Assembly: GCA_016098155.1 (NCBI GenBank)
Contig: JAAAJB010000299.1
Location: 1 to 42,702 of the forward strand
Length of the DNA: 42,702 bases
Direction: 5' to 3'
Source of the DNA: Actinomortierella ambigua
Taxonomy: Eukaryota; Mortierellomycota; Mortierellomycetes; Mortierellales; Mortierellaceae
Made by a program: the position numbers and the translations under genes. The notes beneath the pieces were generated by a model, which saw only the letters and a program-made list of their open reading frames with translations, was not told the DNA's origin and did no database searches. Of this stretch, positions 1 to 9,462 are shown in pieces (the first letter of the stretch is position 1; each line of letters opens with the position of its first letter).

Positions 1-404
1 ACTTTCAACCATGAGCAAATCCTCTTTTGCGTAACCAGCAGTATGTACTTCGCAGCTGTTTTTATCTCCTGACCGCTGATTGCAGCAGTCTGGCTCACGC
101 TGCTTTAAGTGTGTTCATTATTTTTGTGGTCTTCGGAATATAAAAAAAATGACGAACTACACGCACGTGAGCATTGGTGACATCAAACGTTATGTGCTAC
201 TACAAAGCTGTACAGCCCATGGATGGACTCTTTCAGCGCGTTCGAAGTGCTGAGAGTGTTCTCTGCAAGTTACATGGGCAAACATTCTCTTCATATCCAC
301 CTTGCTTCTCCAACCTATCAACTCAACTCGCCGACCCGCATTCGAATTATGGGCTGACCGTTTGTCGCTGTCTTGTTTCGCTAGAATATAAACTTGGGAA
401 TGCA
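1..404 (+). repeat. Duplicated family-B upstream region (unit 0)
   Basis: This stretch matches about 8083-8490 almost base for base, through the same TATA-bearing stretch and the shared string CTTGGGAATGC. In the downstream copy it leads straight into the start codon of B3. Here the homology stops near 404 and unrelated sequence follows, so the promoter of a B copy remains while its first exon is gone. A weak, shortened relative is visible at about 12070-12180. Confidence 0.85.
387..392 (+). promoter_or_regulatory. TATA box of the orphaned B0 promoter
   Basis: TATAAA is at the same place as 8474-8479 in front of B3. The expected transcription start is about 30 bases downstream, in sequence that no longer encodes B. 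Confidence 0.55.
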
Positions 405-1132
405 TGCGAGTACCATTGGACTCTCCAAGTCAGACAGGCTCGTTCGACCCTCCCCCCTTTTCATCTTCATAGAAAGAAGGAAGCACATCACTACATAGCA
501 TCATGGCAACCATTTGGCTCCGTTTGCTGCAAAGAAATACGTGTTTACCAGTCGTAGTCTGTCCTCGTTCAAGTCTCCAGTAGATGAAGGCCCAGGTCCT
601 CGTTACCAGTGCCTTTTCGAGGAGCATGGCTAGTCACAGTACCCACGCAAAAGTGGGAATGAAGCCTATCGAGATAAGATCAGTCCTGTGTCCCAAAATT
701 TGGCAAGTAAGTGGAGGATATCGTGTAGTGAACAGCAAAACAAAGAGTCTTGGTCTTGCCAGCCTCAAGGTATTTTTTTTTTGTTCGCAATCGTTGTGAG
801 ACAAATAAGCCAGGGCTTCTCCAAGGGGAGTCCTGCCAACAACTAACCCGGCCATGGGTATGGTAGAGTCCATGCATCCCTCGGATGGTTTGGACGCAAA
901 TTTTCCTATGAGATATTGGATAAGACCTAATGAACGTGATGCGGTGGGCGCATTTCCTCTTGGGAGACTTCTTGCTTGGATTGGCCCAGCGCCATCACCA
1001 CTGTCCAAAACTCCATTGCACCCCAAGAGAACACAATTCTGGATCCAGCTCTGGACTTCCTTAACGATTCTGCGACCAACAAAATCCAGGGGGGGGCTGC
1101 TGAAGCCATCGATGGGAAGCGCTGCTCCAATA
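405..1132. other. Foreign segment between the B0 promoter and the B0 coding remnant
   Basis: This replaces the 5' half of B0. It has no counterpart in the other units of the array. The right junction lies near 1133, where both sides share the short string CGCAGAGG, compatible with a microhomology join. The segment contains the minus-strand ankyrin-like reading frame listed separately; nothing else in it is recognisable. Confidence 0.6.
634..1102 (-). pseudogene. Possible fragment of an ankyrin-type gene
   Basis: One minus-strand frame stays open from about 1102 down to 634 without a convincing start codon. It includes a hydrophobic GLIQYLIG segment followed some 25 residues later by GRTPLGEAL, which resembles the ankyrin hallmark G-x-TPL-x-x-A. 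A second ankyrin helix pair is not clear and there is no complete gene around it. It sits between a B promoter and a B coding remnant, so it was probably carried in by a rearrangement. The ankyrin reading is weak; it may be chance. Confidence 0.3.
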
Positions 1133-1458
1133 ACGCAGAGGAAACGTGACCTCCGTCCTGACGCGTGTCGTCTTGGACATCCAGGCTGACAAGAGCCATC
1201 CCACCTACATCCCCGAACAGTCGGCCAAGCTCACAGTCTCGACCTATGAAGTCGATGCGCAAGCGCTGCACGATAACGCGGACGGACTGACCGAAATGTC
1301 CCTCTCTATCATGTCATCGCCGCTATTCTCCCCAATTGACTAGCCCACCGCTGCCTTACATCGTGTGGCCACCCAAAGATGCGCCAGTCACTTCTTGCCA
1401 CGCGGAATCAGAAAGCTTCGAGAGTCGCGTCGAGCAGGACCACCTCAGCTGGGGGTAG
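1133..1458 (+). pseudogene. Family B pseudogene B0 (3' remnant)
   Basis: Only the C-terminal third of a family-B protein remains. It aligns with B2 from the stretch before the TRVVL segment, through IPEQSAKLTVSTYEVD and the NAD-x-L motif, to the terminal W and stop at 1456-1458. An indel near 1320-1335 shifts the frame before the conserved TSPP-x-PYI segment. The signal-peptide exon, the intron and the N-terminal half are missing, replaced by the foreign segment at 405-1132. It cannot make a functional B protein. Confidence 0.8.
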
Positions 1459-2142
1459 AAACCCTCCCCCTTCTTCTCTCCTTCTCTGCCTTCCAGGTTG
1501 GGGGATTTTTTTTTCGTTTTCAGTAGAAAAAAAAACACTAAAGTTTATGGATCTCTGCACCTTGTTACTTTCCTTCTTTGTCTTTGATATTCTTCCTCGT
1601 CCACATGCGTGGGTGAAGATGAAGGAAAGCATAGCTATGATATCGTTCACACCTGGGTCACGAGACATTTTAAAGATCCATAATTATTCCTTCGTAAGGC
1701 GAGAAAGTACAAGAGCATGGGAACGATGGGAAAAATTGACTCAGCGACTCAAAACCATGGGATTCCGAGATGTTATATAATTAAACACAAAGTGCGTTGC
1801 ATTGAAGCAGACTCCATTGGATGGATCGGCTCTATGATAAGCGAGCCATTGGGGGTTTTCGGGCGTGCATGAATGCACATCATGGAGTGCCTCGTGCATG
1901 TCACACCACTGGCGTTTATGAGTTGGACGTGGTGAGATGATTACGCTTGATCACATATAAAAGGATAGAATGTCTCTACTCTTTCATCCTGCTCCAAACA
2001 CTCTTTCTCATCCATCCTTTTTTGCATCCCACCTAAAAAAGACCACTGGTACATATGCCTTCAGAACATATGCTCTTTCCCTAAGACACCGTGGTACCGT
2101 ACAACTTATTGTTCTCTATCTTTCACCGTATATGTTAGAGCA
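1459..2142 (+). promoter_or_regulatory. A1 upstream region: TATA box and palindrome
   Basis: No gene is seen here. TATAAAA is at 1956-1962, about 180 bases before the A1 start, in the same place as in front of A2 and A3. A perfect inverted repeat, GTGCATGAATGCAC, is at 1865-1878 and is kept in front of A2. A pyrimidine-rich stretch after the TATA box probably holds the transcription start. GT at 2094 and AG at 2138, just before the ATG, are kept in all three A copies and could bound a small 5' UTR intron, though 45 bases is short. Confidence 0.6.
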
Positions 2143-2955
2143 ATGGCTGAATCCGCACCCAACGCCGAAGACTACACCCGCTGGGCCACCGGCCGTACGC
2201 ACCATGCGCCGCACTTGCCAGAATCACCACCCATCCCGCACGACAACAACATGGAGCTGGTCTCAAGCCCTTTCACGCAAAGAATCAAGGCAACAGGCGC
2301 GACGGGCGTCAGTCTTTTCAAAGACCCACGCAACCACCCTGACGCCGTCGGCACGATCCTGACTCATGCTGCGAAGCAGGCCAACTTTTGCCCGTCCCAA
2401 GGGCTAAAAGGCCAGACCGAGCAGTTTTACAAATACATCGCCGAGGTCAACTCCTTCCCTGGCTTCTTTCTTACCTTTGACGAGCCGATTTTCCTCGAGC
2501 TATCGAAAGACCTCAGCCTGGTGATCAACGACATCGTCCGGGCCTACAAAGGTGTGGCCGACGCCGATGTCAACAATATCATCACATCGATCGAGGCCAT
2601 GGCCAACTCGATCTTGAACAGCGGCTCTAGGATGCCGGGCCCCGTGCTCTTCACACAGATGACAATCATGGGCAATTCTGGTGACCCATCGCTCCTTTTG
2701 ACCATCTTCTACACGACCTTGCAGATGAAGATCGAAACGAGCGGAAAAATTACCGTTGCCACCCCCCAAAGATATACCATCCATCGTAAAGCCTTCAAGG
2801 TCCTCACCCATTCCTTGGTTGCCAATGCCGACAAGCTCTTCGAGCTCTTCGGCAACGGCAGCTTTGAGCAGTGGTTGAAGGTTGTCACCTCTGGCGGAGG
2901 CCCCAAGCTGTCTTGCCTCGAACTGCGTCACCTCGATCCTAAGAAGGAGACGTAA
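2143..2955 (+). CDS. Family A protein, copy A1 (unrecognised, 270 aa)
   Basis: This is an intact single-exon reading frame whose ATG lies in a block conserved in all three A copies. There is no signal peptide or membrane segment, so it is predicted to be cytosolic. The N-terminus (residues 1-36) is polar and proline-rich and begins MAESAP, and a helical region with AKQANF at 77-82 and FPGF at 105-108 follows. Hydrophobic, probably beta, segments occupy about 167-198 and 208-221, and NADKL is at 228-232. The C-terminus is basic, ending KKET. These anchors line up with family B, so A and B look like distant relatives. I do not recognise the family. It sits between two family B copies, in a unit repeated three times. 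Confidence 0.85.
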   Translation: MAESAPNAEDYTRWATGRTHHAPHLPESPPIPHDNNMELVSSPFTQRIKATGATGVSLFKDPRNHPDAVGTILTHAAKQANFCPSQGLKGQTEQFYKYIAEVNSFPGFFLTFDEPIFLELSKDLSLVINDIVRAYKGVADADVNNIITSIEAMANSILNSGSRMPGPVLFTQMTIMGNSGDPSLLLTIFYTTLQMKIETSGKITVATPQRYTIHRKAFKVLTHSLVANADKLFELFGNGSFEQWLKVVTSGGGPKLSCLELRHLDPKKET

Positions 2956-3639
2956 AAAAAAAATGACGCCCCCCCCTCCCTCCTTTTTTTTCTATTGTAG
3001 CATTCTCACCCAAAGTTCCATTCATTGGTCTCGTTTGCTCTCATCTTTCCTTTCCCTGTCAGTGAATAGCACAATAATGAAACTACTTGATGGGGTATCC
3101 CATTGATCTCAAAAACGAGTGATGGAATGAAAAGAAACGGTAGCTTTTTCTCCAAATAGCGAGACTATGGAACGAAGAATGAGGGGGGACACGGTCCAGA
3201 AGGGTACTATTTGACGAGGATGCGGGTTTTTTTCCACCAGAGCTAGCAAAGTGATTTACCTGAAAATCTTATGGTCCAAAATGATGAAACCCCTGGATGC
3301 AGGGGCTACTTTTCAACGCCAACCTAAATAAGTTGTTTTCACAGGCATTCTTAGAAAGGAAGGGGTGGGAAAACTCTCCACGCTCAATTCATAGGTGAGT
3401 TGTCTTCATGGGCGCAACCATATTCCTACCCCTGCATGTTGCGATCTTGGCCCATTGGAACCCTGCCTATGTTGCGTTTTCCATACGACGGGCGAGGGCC
3501 TGAAGGTAGAGAGATGGATTGTTGATATCCTATCTTGACCAGACGGTCTCATTGTGTTGGCCACCGCGTCGATCCATTCCCACGTTTGGGAATGCGCTGT
3601 TGCCTGTCACTCCCCTTCACATTTGGCTCTGCATCAACA
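2956..3639 (+). other. A1-to-B1 spacer with an inverted segment and a promoter deletion
   Basis: No gene is seen. The spacer is homologous to 7363-8534 and 11378-12070, with two differences. Positions 3260-3419 are inverted relative to the other copies. The sequence jumps at about 3586 from a block matching 7990 to a block matching 8482, which removes about 490 bases including the TATA box. A block of about 100 bases at 3488-3586 is well kept in all three spacers and may be regulatory. Confidence 0.75.
3260..3419 (-). repeat. Spacer segment inverted relative to its paralogues
   Basis: Read on the minus strand, this matches 7685-7817 and, more loosely, about 11715-11850 on the plus strand. 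The flanks, CAAAGTGAT on the left and ATTCCTACC on the right, keep normal orientation. The hairpin CCCCTG-GATG-CAGGGG at 3290-3305 corresponds to CCCCTG-CATC-CAGGGG at 7765-7780. The string TTAGAAAGGAAGGGGTG here appears as its reverse complement in the third spacer. Confidence 0.8.
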
Positions 3640-4573
3640 ATGCGTATCAAGTCTCTCGTTGTTCTCTGCTCAGGTAAGAGTAAAAAATAGCCCCAACAAA
3701 GTTGTCCACGGCAGGAAACCCAAAAAAAAATCCCTTCTTTGCCAATTCACCCTCTACCATTTTTTTTTTTTTTTTTTTTTTTTAATCAGCGGCTGTTGTG
3801 ATGGCCAATGCCTCGCCGCAAGCTGTAACCTCCGGTGCACTCTTGCGTGGTGTGGACACCACCAATCCTAGGGCGTCGCCTATTGACATCTTCCGTTATC
3901 TAGAGAACCAAATCACTGCCCTCGCCTCGGCGGCCGTGATGTCGGCGAGGTCGGAAGTATTTCTTGCCAGCCGAGAGACCGGTCAAGCAGCTCGTCTCCA
4001 ACTTTGAACGATTCGTCACAGGGCTCGTGAACTTCCAAGGCATCCACCTCAACCACACTAGCGACGAGAGCATCGATCTGAAAGGCCCTCTCATCCAAAT
4101 GGAGAAGGCTATCCGCGAACTCTGCAACAAGGGCGATGACAGCGCTCCAGCGTATCGCCTCGCCGTGATTGCGCGCGGGCTCCGCGACCTGGTTCCCGGC
4201 TTCAACGCGGACGGGTCGGTCAGGACGTGGCTCCTGAATGTGCTCGCCATGGACAACTGCAACGTCATGCAACGCAGAGGGAATGTGACCCTCATCCTCG
4301 CACATATCGTCTTGGATACCCAGGCTGACAAAAGCTATACCACCTACATCCCTGAATCAGTCGGCCAAGACCATAGTCTCGACCTATGAAGTCGATGTGC
4401 AAGCGCTGCACGATAACGCGAATGGACTAGCTGGAAATTGCCCTCCTGTTAGCGCCTTCGCCGCTATTGCTCAATTGACTAGCCCACCGATGCCTTACAT
4501 CGTGTCGCTTCCTGCCACCCGGAATCAGAAATTTTTGAGAGTCGCGTCGAACAGAATAATCTCGGCTGGTGGG
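3640..4573 (+). pseudogene. Family B pseudogene B1
   Basis: Exon 1 (3640-3673) encodes the signal-peptide start MRIKSLVVLCS, followed by an intron at 3674-3789 (GTAAGA to AATCAG, phase 1) and the rest of the protein. Compared with B3, one base is gained near 3952; compared with B2, another is gained near 4355. Both shift the frame, giving stops soon after. The TATA region seen in front of B3 is deleted here. Between the breaks the family motifs are clear (RYLENQITALAS, DLVPG). With two frameshifts and no promoter it is most likely dead. Confidence 0.85.
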
Positions 4574-4970
4574 CCAAGGGGTAGATCACAGTGGGCGAGT
4601 AGGATACGAGTTGTAGCCCGTTGCCTTCGATAACGCATTTGTGAGACCCAATAAAGTCACAAAGTCCAGTTGTAGATTTCGCCTTTGCAAATATCACCTG
4701 AAGTCTAGAACAAAAAGGTTTATCAATTTTCAGGGGGTGAGAATCCCACCTTGTATCACCAACAACTCTGCAAGGTAAGCAAAAAAAAGGGGATAAGGTA
4801 AGCATATTTCCCACCCCAACCCCCAATATCATACAGAGCCAACATGGATAGAAATCGTACGTGCACACTTGACTACCATCGATGATATTTTCCAAGGTAT
4901 AAAAACCCCTCTCCTTTGATCTCAAACATATCCAACCATTTGTGCTTGTCACACCTCTTCTCCACCGACA
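4574..4970 (+). promoter_or_regulatory. B2 upstream region with TATA box
   Basis: This is a B promoter that does not resemble the ones before B0 and B3, so the only intact B gene has its own control region. TATAAAA is at 4898-4904, 67 bases before the ATG, a normal distance for a compact fungal promoter. AATAAA near 4649 could serve as a polyadenylation signal for B1. No gene is seen. Confidence 0.6.
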
Positions 4971-5900
4971 ATGCTTATCAAGTCTCTCGTTGTTCTCTGC
5001 TCAGGTGAGAGTAAAAAAAAAAAAAATAGCCCCAGCTTCGTCCAAAAAAAAAAAAAAAAACTTCCAACTCACACACTACCATGTTTTGCTTACATAGCGG
5101 TCGTTGTGATGGCCAAGGCCCCGGTGAATGCTGTAATCTCCGGTGCACTCTTGATAGGTTTGGACACTACCAATCCTAGGGCATCGGGCAGTGACATCTT
5201 CCGCTATCAAGAGAACCAAATCACTGCCCTCGCCTCGATTGCCATGGCATCGGCGAGGTCGGCAAATTTCAGGCCAGCCGAGATGCCACCCAAGATACTC
5301 ATCCACTACTTTGAACATTTCGTCCAAAGGCTCACGACTTCTCCAGGTATCCACCGCAGCCACACTAGCGACCATACCATCGATCTGAACGGCTCCCTCA
5401 TCCAATTGGAGAAGGCCATCCGCGAACTCGGCGACAAGAGCGACGACGACTCAGCGTATCGCCTCGCCGTGATTGCGCGCGGGCTCCGCGACCTGGTTCC
5501 TGGCTACGACGCGGACGAACCGGTCAAGACCTGGCTCCTGAATTTGTTAGCCTTGGACAACCGCCAAGTCATGCACCGCAGAGGAAATGTGACTTTCACC
5601 CTCGCGCGTGTCGTCTTGAACATCAAGGCTGACAAGAGCCACACCACCCACATCCCCGAACAGTCGGCCAAGCTCACAGTCTCGACCTATGAAGTTGATT
5701 CGAAATACCTGCAGGATAACGCGGACAGACTGGCCACAGTTGTCCCTTTATATAACGTCCCCGCGGCCATGGCACAATTGACTAGCCCACCAATGCCTTA
5801 CATCGAGCGGTCATCCGAAGCTGCCCCTGTTGCTTCCTGCCACGCGGAATCAGAAAACTTTGAGGGTCGCGTCGAGCAGGACCATCTCAACTGGTGGTAG
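4971..5900 (+). CDS. Family B protein, copy B2 (predicted secreted, 278 aa)
   Basis: This is the only intact family-B gene in the window. Exon 1 is 4971-5004, the intron 5005-5097 (GTGAGA to CATAG, 93 bases, phase 1) and exon 2 5098-5900. The intron has no stop and a length divisible by three, so an unspliced reading frame also stays open, but the same splice position in B1 and B3 supports splicing. The spliced start has K4, a hydrophobic core at about residues 6-16 and small residues after it, a typical signal peptide, so secretion is predicted. Anchors shared with family A are ANF at 67-69 and NADRL at 219-223. The family is not recognised. Confidence 0.85.
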   Translation: MLIKSLVVLCSGESKKKKNSPSFVQKKKKKLPTHTLPCFAYIAVVVMAKAPVNAVISGALLIGLDTTNPRASGSDIFRYQENQITALASIAMASARSANFRPAEMPPKILIHYFEHFVQRLTTSPGIHRSHTSDHTIDLNGSLIQLEKAIRELGDKSDDDSAYRLAVIARGLRDLVPGYDADEPVKTWLLNLLALDNRQVMHRRGNVTFTLARVVLNIKADKSHTTHIPEQSAKLTVSTYEVDSKYLQDNADRLATVVPLYNVPAAMAQLTSPPMPYIERSSEAAPVASCHAESENFEGRVEQDHLNWW

Positions 5901-6552
5901 AAACCCTTCCCCCTTCTCCTCCCCCCTCTGCCTTCTCGGTCGAGGGATTTTTTTTTATTAGTGTAGCCTTTTTTTTTCTCTTCAGTGTATAAACAAAAAA
6001 AACACCGGGGCTCATGGGTCTCTGCATGTTGTTACCTTTTTACTTTGATTTGATACTCTCCCGTATCTACATGCATGGTAAAGGATAAAGGAATGCGAAG
6101 CTTATGGTAGACTACCATTCACACCTGGGTCCCAGACCATTGTAAAGAAAGTAAACTCATGCTCAGTAACTCAAACCATGGGGATTCCGAGATGTTTATT
6201 AAAGCAAAGTGTTTAGACTCCATTGGAGGGCTTGACTCTATGCAGATCGAACCATTGGGACTTTCGGGCGTGCATGAATGCACAGCATGCCTCGTGCATG
6301 TCACATCACTGGCGTTTAGGAGTTGGACGGTGAGATGTTTACGTGAGAGCTGTTTAATCACATATAAAAGGATGGAATGTCTCCACTCTTTCATCCTGTT
6401 CCAAACACTCTTTCTCATCCGTCCTCATTGTACACCGCACCCAGAGAAAAAAAACACTGGTATAAATACCTTAAGGACATATGCTCTTTCCCTAGAACAC
6501 CGAGGTACCGACAACTTATTGTCTTCTATCTTTCTCGGTATATGTTAGAGCA
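5901..6552 (+). promoter_or_regulatory. A2 upstream region: TATA box and palindrome
   Basis: The layout is as in front of A1: TATAAAA at 6363-6369 and the perfect palindrome GTGCATGAATGCAC at 6270-6283. The 60 bases before the ATG are nearly identical to those of A1 and A3. No gene is seen. Confidence 0.65.
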
Positions 6553-7362
6553 ATGGCTGAATCCGCACCCAAGGCCGAAGACTACATCCGCTGGGCCACC
6601 GGCCATACACACCATGCGCCGCCAGGGTCACCACCCATCCCGCATGACGTCAGAATGGAGCTGGTCTCAAAGCCATTCACGCAAAATATTAAAGCAACAG
6701 GCGCAACAGGCGTCAGTCTTTTCGCAGACCCATGCAACCACCCTGACGCCGTCGGCACAATCCTGAACTTTGCTGCGAAGCAGGCCGACTTTTTCCCGTG
6801 CAAAGGGCTAGCAGGCCAGACCGAGCATTTTAACAACTATATCGCCAAGGTCAGCACCTTCCCTGGCTTCATGCTTACCTTCGACGAGCCGATTTGCCAC
6901 GAGCTAACGCACGACCATATCACCCGGATGATCGACGACATCGTCAAGTCCTACGATGGTGTGGCCGACGTCGATATCAGCAAGATCGTCAAATCGATCG
7001 AGGGCATGGCCAACTCGATCGTTAACGTGATCCCCGCGATGCCCGGCCCCGTGATCTTCACTCAGATGACAATCCTGGGTAATTCTGGTGACCCGTCGCT
7101 CCTTTTGACCATCTTCTACACGGCCTTGCAGTTGAAGGTCGACAAGACCGGAAAGAGGACCATTACCTCCCCCCAGAGCTACATCATCCACCGTAAAGCC
7201 TTCAGGGTCCTCACCGCTTCCTTGGTTGCCAATGCCGACAAGCTCTTCGATCTCTTGGGCAACGGCAGCTTTGATGACTGGTTGAAGGGCGCCACCTCTC
7301 CCGGAGGCTCCAAGCTGTCTTGTCTCGAAGAGCGTCACCTCGATGCTAAAAAGGAGACGTAA
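6553..7362 (+). CDS. Family A protein, copy A2 (unrecognised, 269 aa)
   Basis: Intact single-exon copy with the same MAESAP start, lack of signal peptide, two predicted helical blocks, beta-rich part and basic KKET end as A1. Many substitutions separate it from A1, mostly in the middle (for example in the region after the FPGF segment), while the N-terminal 18 residues and the PQ-x-Y to NADKL stretch are kept. It lies about 650 bases downstream of B2 on the same strand, with its own TATA box, so the pair is probably transcribed as two genes. Function unknown. Confidence 0.85.
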   Translation: MAESAPKAEDYIRWATGHTHHAPPGSPPIPHDVRMELVSKPFTQNIKATGATGVSLFADPCNHPDAVGTILNFAAKQADFFPCKGLAGQTEHFNNYIAKVSTFPGFMLTFDEPICHELTHDHITRMIDDIVKSYDGVADVDISKIVKSIEGMANSIVNVIPAMPGPVIFTQMTILGNSGDPSLLLTIFYTALQLKVDKTGKRTITSPQSYIIHRKAFRVLTASLVANADKLFDLLGNGSFDDWLKGATSPGGSKLSCLEERHLDAKKET

Positions 7363-8534
7363 AAAAAATGACGCCCCCCCCCCTCCTTTTTTGCTTTTGT
7401 TGAAGCATTTTCACCCAAAATTCAATTCATTGACTTGTTTGCTCTCATCTTTTCTTTCCCTGTCAGTGAATAACACAATAAAGAAATCACTCGAGCGGCA
7501 TCCCATTGTTCTCCAAAACGAGTGACGGAATGAAAAGAAGCAGTAGCTTTTTCTCCAAACAGCGAGGCTATGGAACGAAGAAAAGAGGGGGGGGGAACAG
7601 TCCCGAAGAGTATACTACTATTGGACGAGAGTGCGATTATCTCTTGGGAGTTTTTTTCCCACCGCAGCTTGCAAAGTGATCTACGCCCATAAAGACAACT
7701 CATCTAATAATTGAACGTGGAGAGTTTTCCCTGTGAAAACAAATACGTTGGTACTGAAAAATAGCCCCTGCATCCAGGGGGACTCATCATTTTTGAGTAT
7801 AAAATTTTCATGCAGCCAAATTCCCACCCCTTCACTGCATGCTGCGACTTTGGTTCATTTGAACCATGCCTATGTTGTGTCTTTCATATGAAGGGCGAAG
7901 GCCTGGGAAAAGAGAGATAGATTGTCGACGTCCTGTCTTGACCGGACGGACCCATTTGTGATGGCCACCGCGCAGATCCATTCCCACACAGGTGCTCATT
8001 CAGCCAGGCGTCGTCAAACGGAAAGTCAGTGGGTAAAGAGATTGTATCTAGCGAATAATCATTGGTCATGTTTCAATCCACCACTTTCAACCATGAGCAA
8101 ATCCTCTTTTGCGTAACCAGCAGTATGTACTTCGCAGCCGCTTTTATTAATATCTCCTGACCGCTGATTGCAGTAGGCTGGCTCACGCTGCTTTAAGTGT
8201 GTTCATTCTTTTTGTGGTCTTCGGAATAAGAAAAAAAACAGCGGGCTACACGCACGTGAGCATTGGTGACATCAAACGTTATGTGCTACTACTAAGCTGT
8301 ACAGCCCATGGATGGACTCTTTCGGCGCGTTCAAGTGCTGAGGGTGTTCTCTGCAAGTTACATGGGCAAACATTCTCTTCATATTCACTTTGCTTCTCCG
8401 ACCTATCAATTCAACTCGCCGACCCGCATTCGAATTATGGGCTGACCGTTTGTCTCTGTCTTGTTCGCTAGAATATAAACTTGGGAATGCGCTGTTGCCT
8501 GTCACTCCCCTTCACATTTGGCTCTCCATCAACA
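7363..8534 (+). other. A2-to-B3 spacer (full-length form) with B3 promoter
   Basis: No gene is seen. This is the fullest spacer. It contains the segment 7685-7817 in normal orientation with the hairpin at 7765-7780, the conserved block at about 7894-7990, and the B-promoter copy starting near 8083 that is repeated at position 1. TATAAA is at 8474-8479, about 60 bases before the B3 ATG. Confidence 0.65.
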
Positions 8535-9462
8535 ATGTGTATCAAGTCTCTCGTTGTTCTCTGCTCAGGTAAGAGTAAAAAATCACCCCAACAAAGTTGT
8601 CCACTGCAGGAAACCCCTTCCTTGCCAATTCACACTCTACCTTTTTTTTTGGTTTTTTTAATCAGCGGCTGTTGTGATGGCCAATGCCTCGCCGCAAGCT
8701 GTAATCTCCGGTGCACTCTTGCGTGGTGTGGACACTACCAGTCCTAGGGCATCGCCTACTTACATCTTACGTTATCTAGAGAACCAAATCACTGCCCTCG
8801 CCTCGGCGGCCGTGATGTCAGCGAGGTCGGCAAATTTCTTGCCAGCCGAGAGACCGGCCAAGCAGCTCGTCTCCAACTTTGAACAATTCGTCACAGGGCT
8901 CGTGAACTTCCAAGGCATCCATCTCAACCACACTAGCGACGAGACCATCGATCTGAAAGGCCCTCTCATCCAAATGGAGAAGGCTATCCGCGAACTCGGC
9001 AACAAGGGCGATGACAGCGCTCCAGCGTATCGCCTCGCCGTGATTGCGTGCGGGCTCCGCGACCTGGTTCCCGGCTACAACGCGGACGGGTCGGTCAGGA
9101 CGTGGCTCCTGAATGTGCTCGCCATGAACAGCCGCCAATTCATGCAACACATAGGAAATGTGACCTTCACACTCGCGCGTGTCGTCTTGAACATCCAGGC
9201 TGACAACCCACATCTCCTAACAGTCGGTCAGGCTCACACTCTCCACCTATATTGTCAAATGGAAATACCTGCAAGATCACGCGGACAGACTGGCCGCAAA
9301 CATCCCTATCTATAATGTCTTCATCGCCAATGCCAAATTGACTAGCCCACCGATGCTTTACATCTATGTGGTCACCCGAGGATGCGCCTGTCGCTTCCTG
9401 CCGCGCGGAACTGGAAAGCTTTGAGGATCGCGTCGAGCAGGGCCATCTCAGCTGGTGGTAAA
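8535..9462 (+). pseudogene. Family B copy B3, frameshifted (probable pseudogene)
   Basis: Exon 1 is 8535-8568 (MCIKSLVVLCS), the intron 8569-8665 (GTAAGA to ATCAG, phase 1), and exon 2 starts at 8666. The frame is intact through the signal peptide and most of the domain, but 11 bases found in B2 are absent near 9206. Translation then runs out of frame to a stop at 9313-9315, giving about 227 residues and losing the NAD-x-L segment and the C-terminus. Homology to the lost part continues to about 9462. The promoter is intact, so a truncated secreted product is possible. Confidence 0.75.

Noticed and set aside
1970..2362. Plus-strand frame overlapping the A1 start, possible N-terminal signal sequence for A
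   Set aside because: It begins about at the TATA box, is out of frame with A1, and has no splice route into A1 that avoids stops. The analogous frame before A2 also ends without joining.
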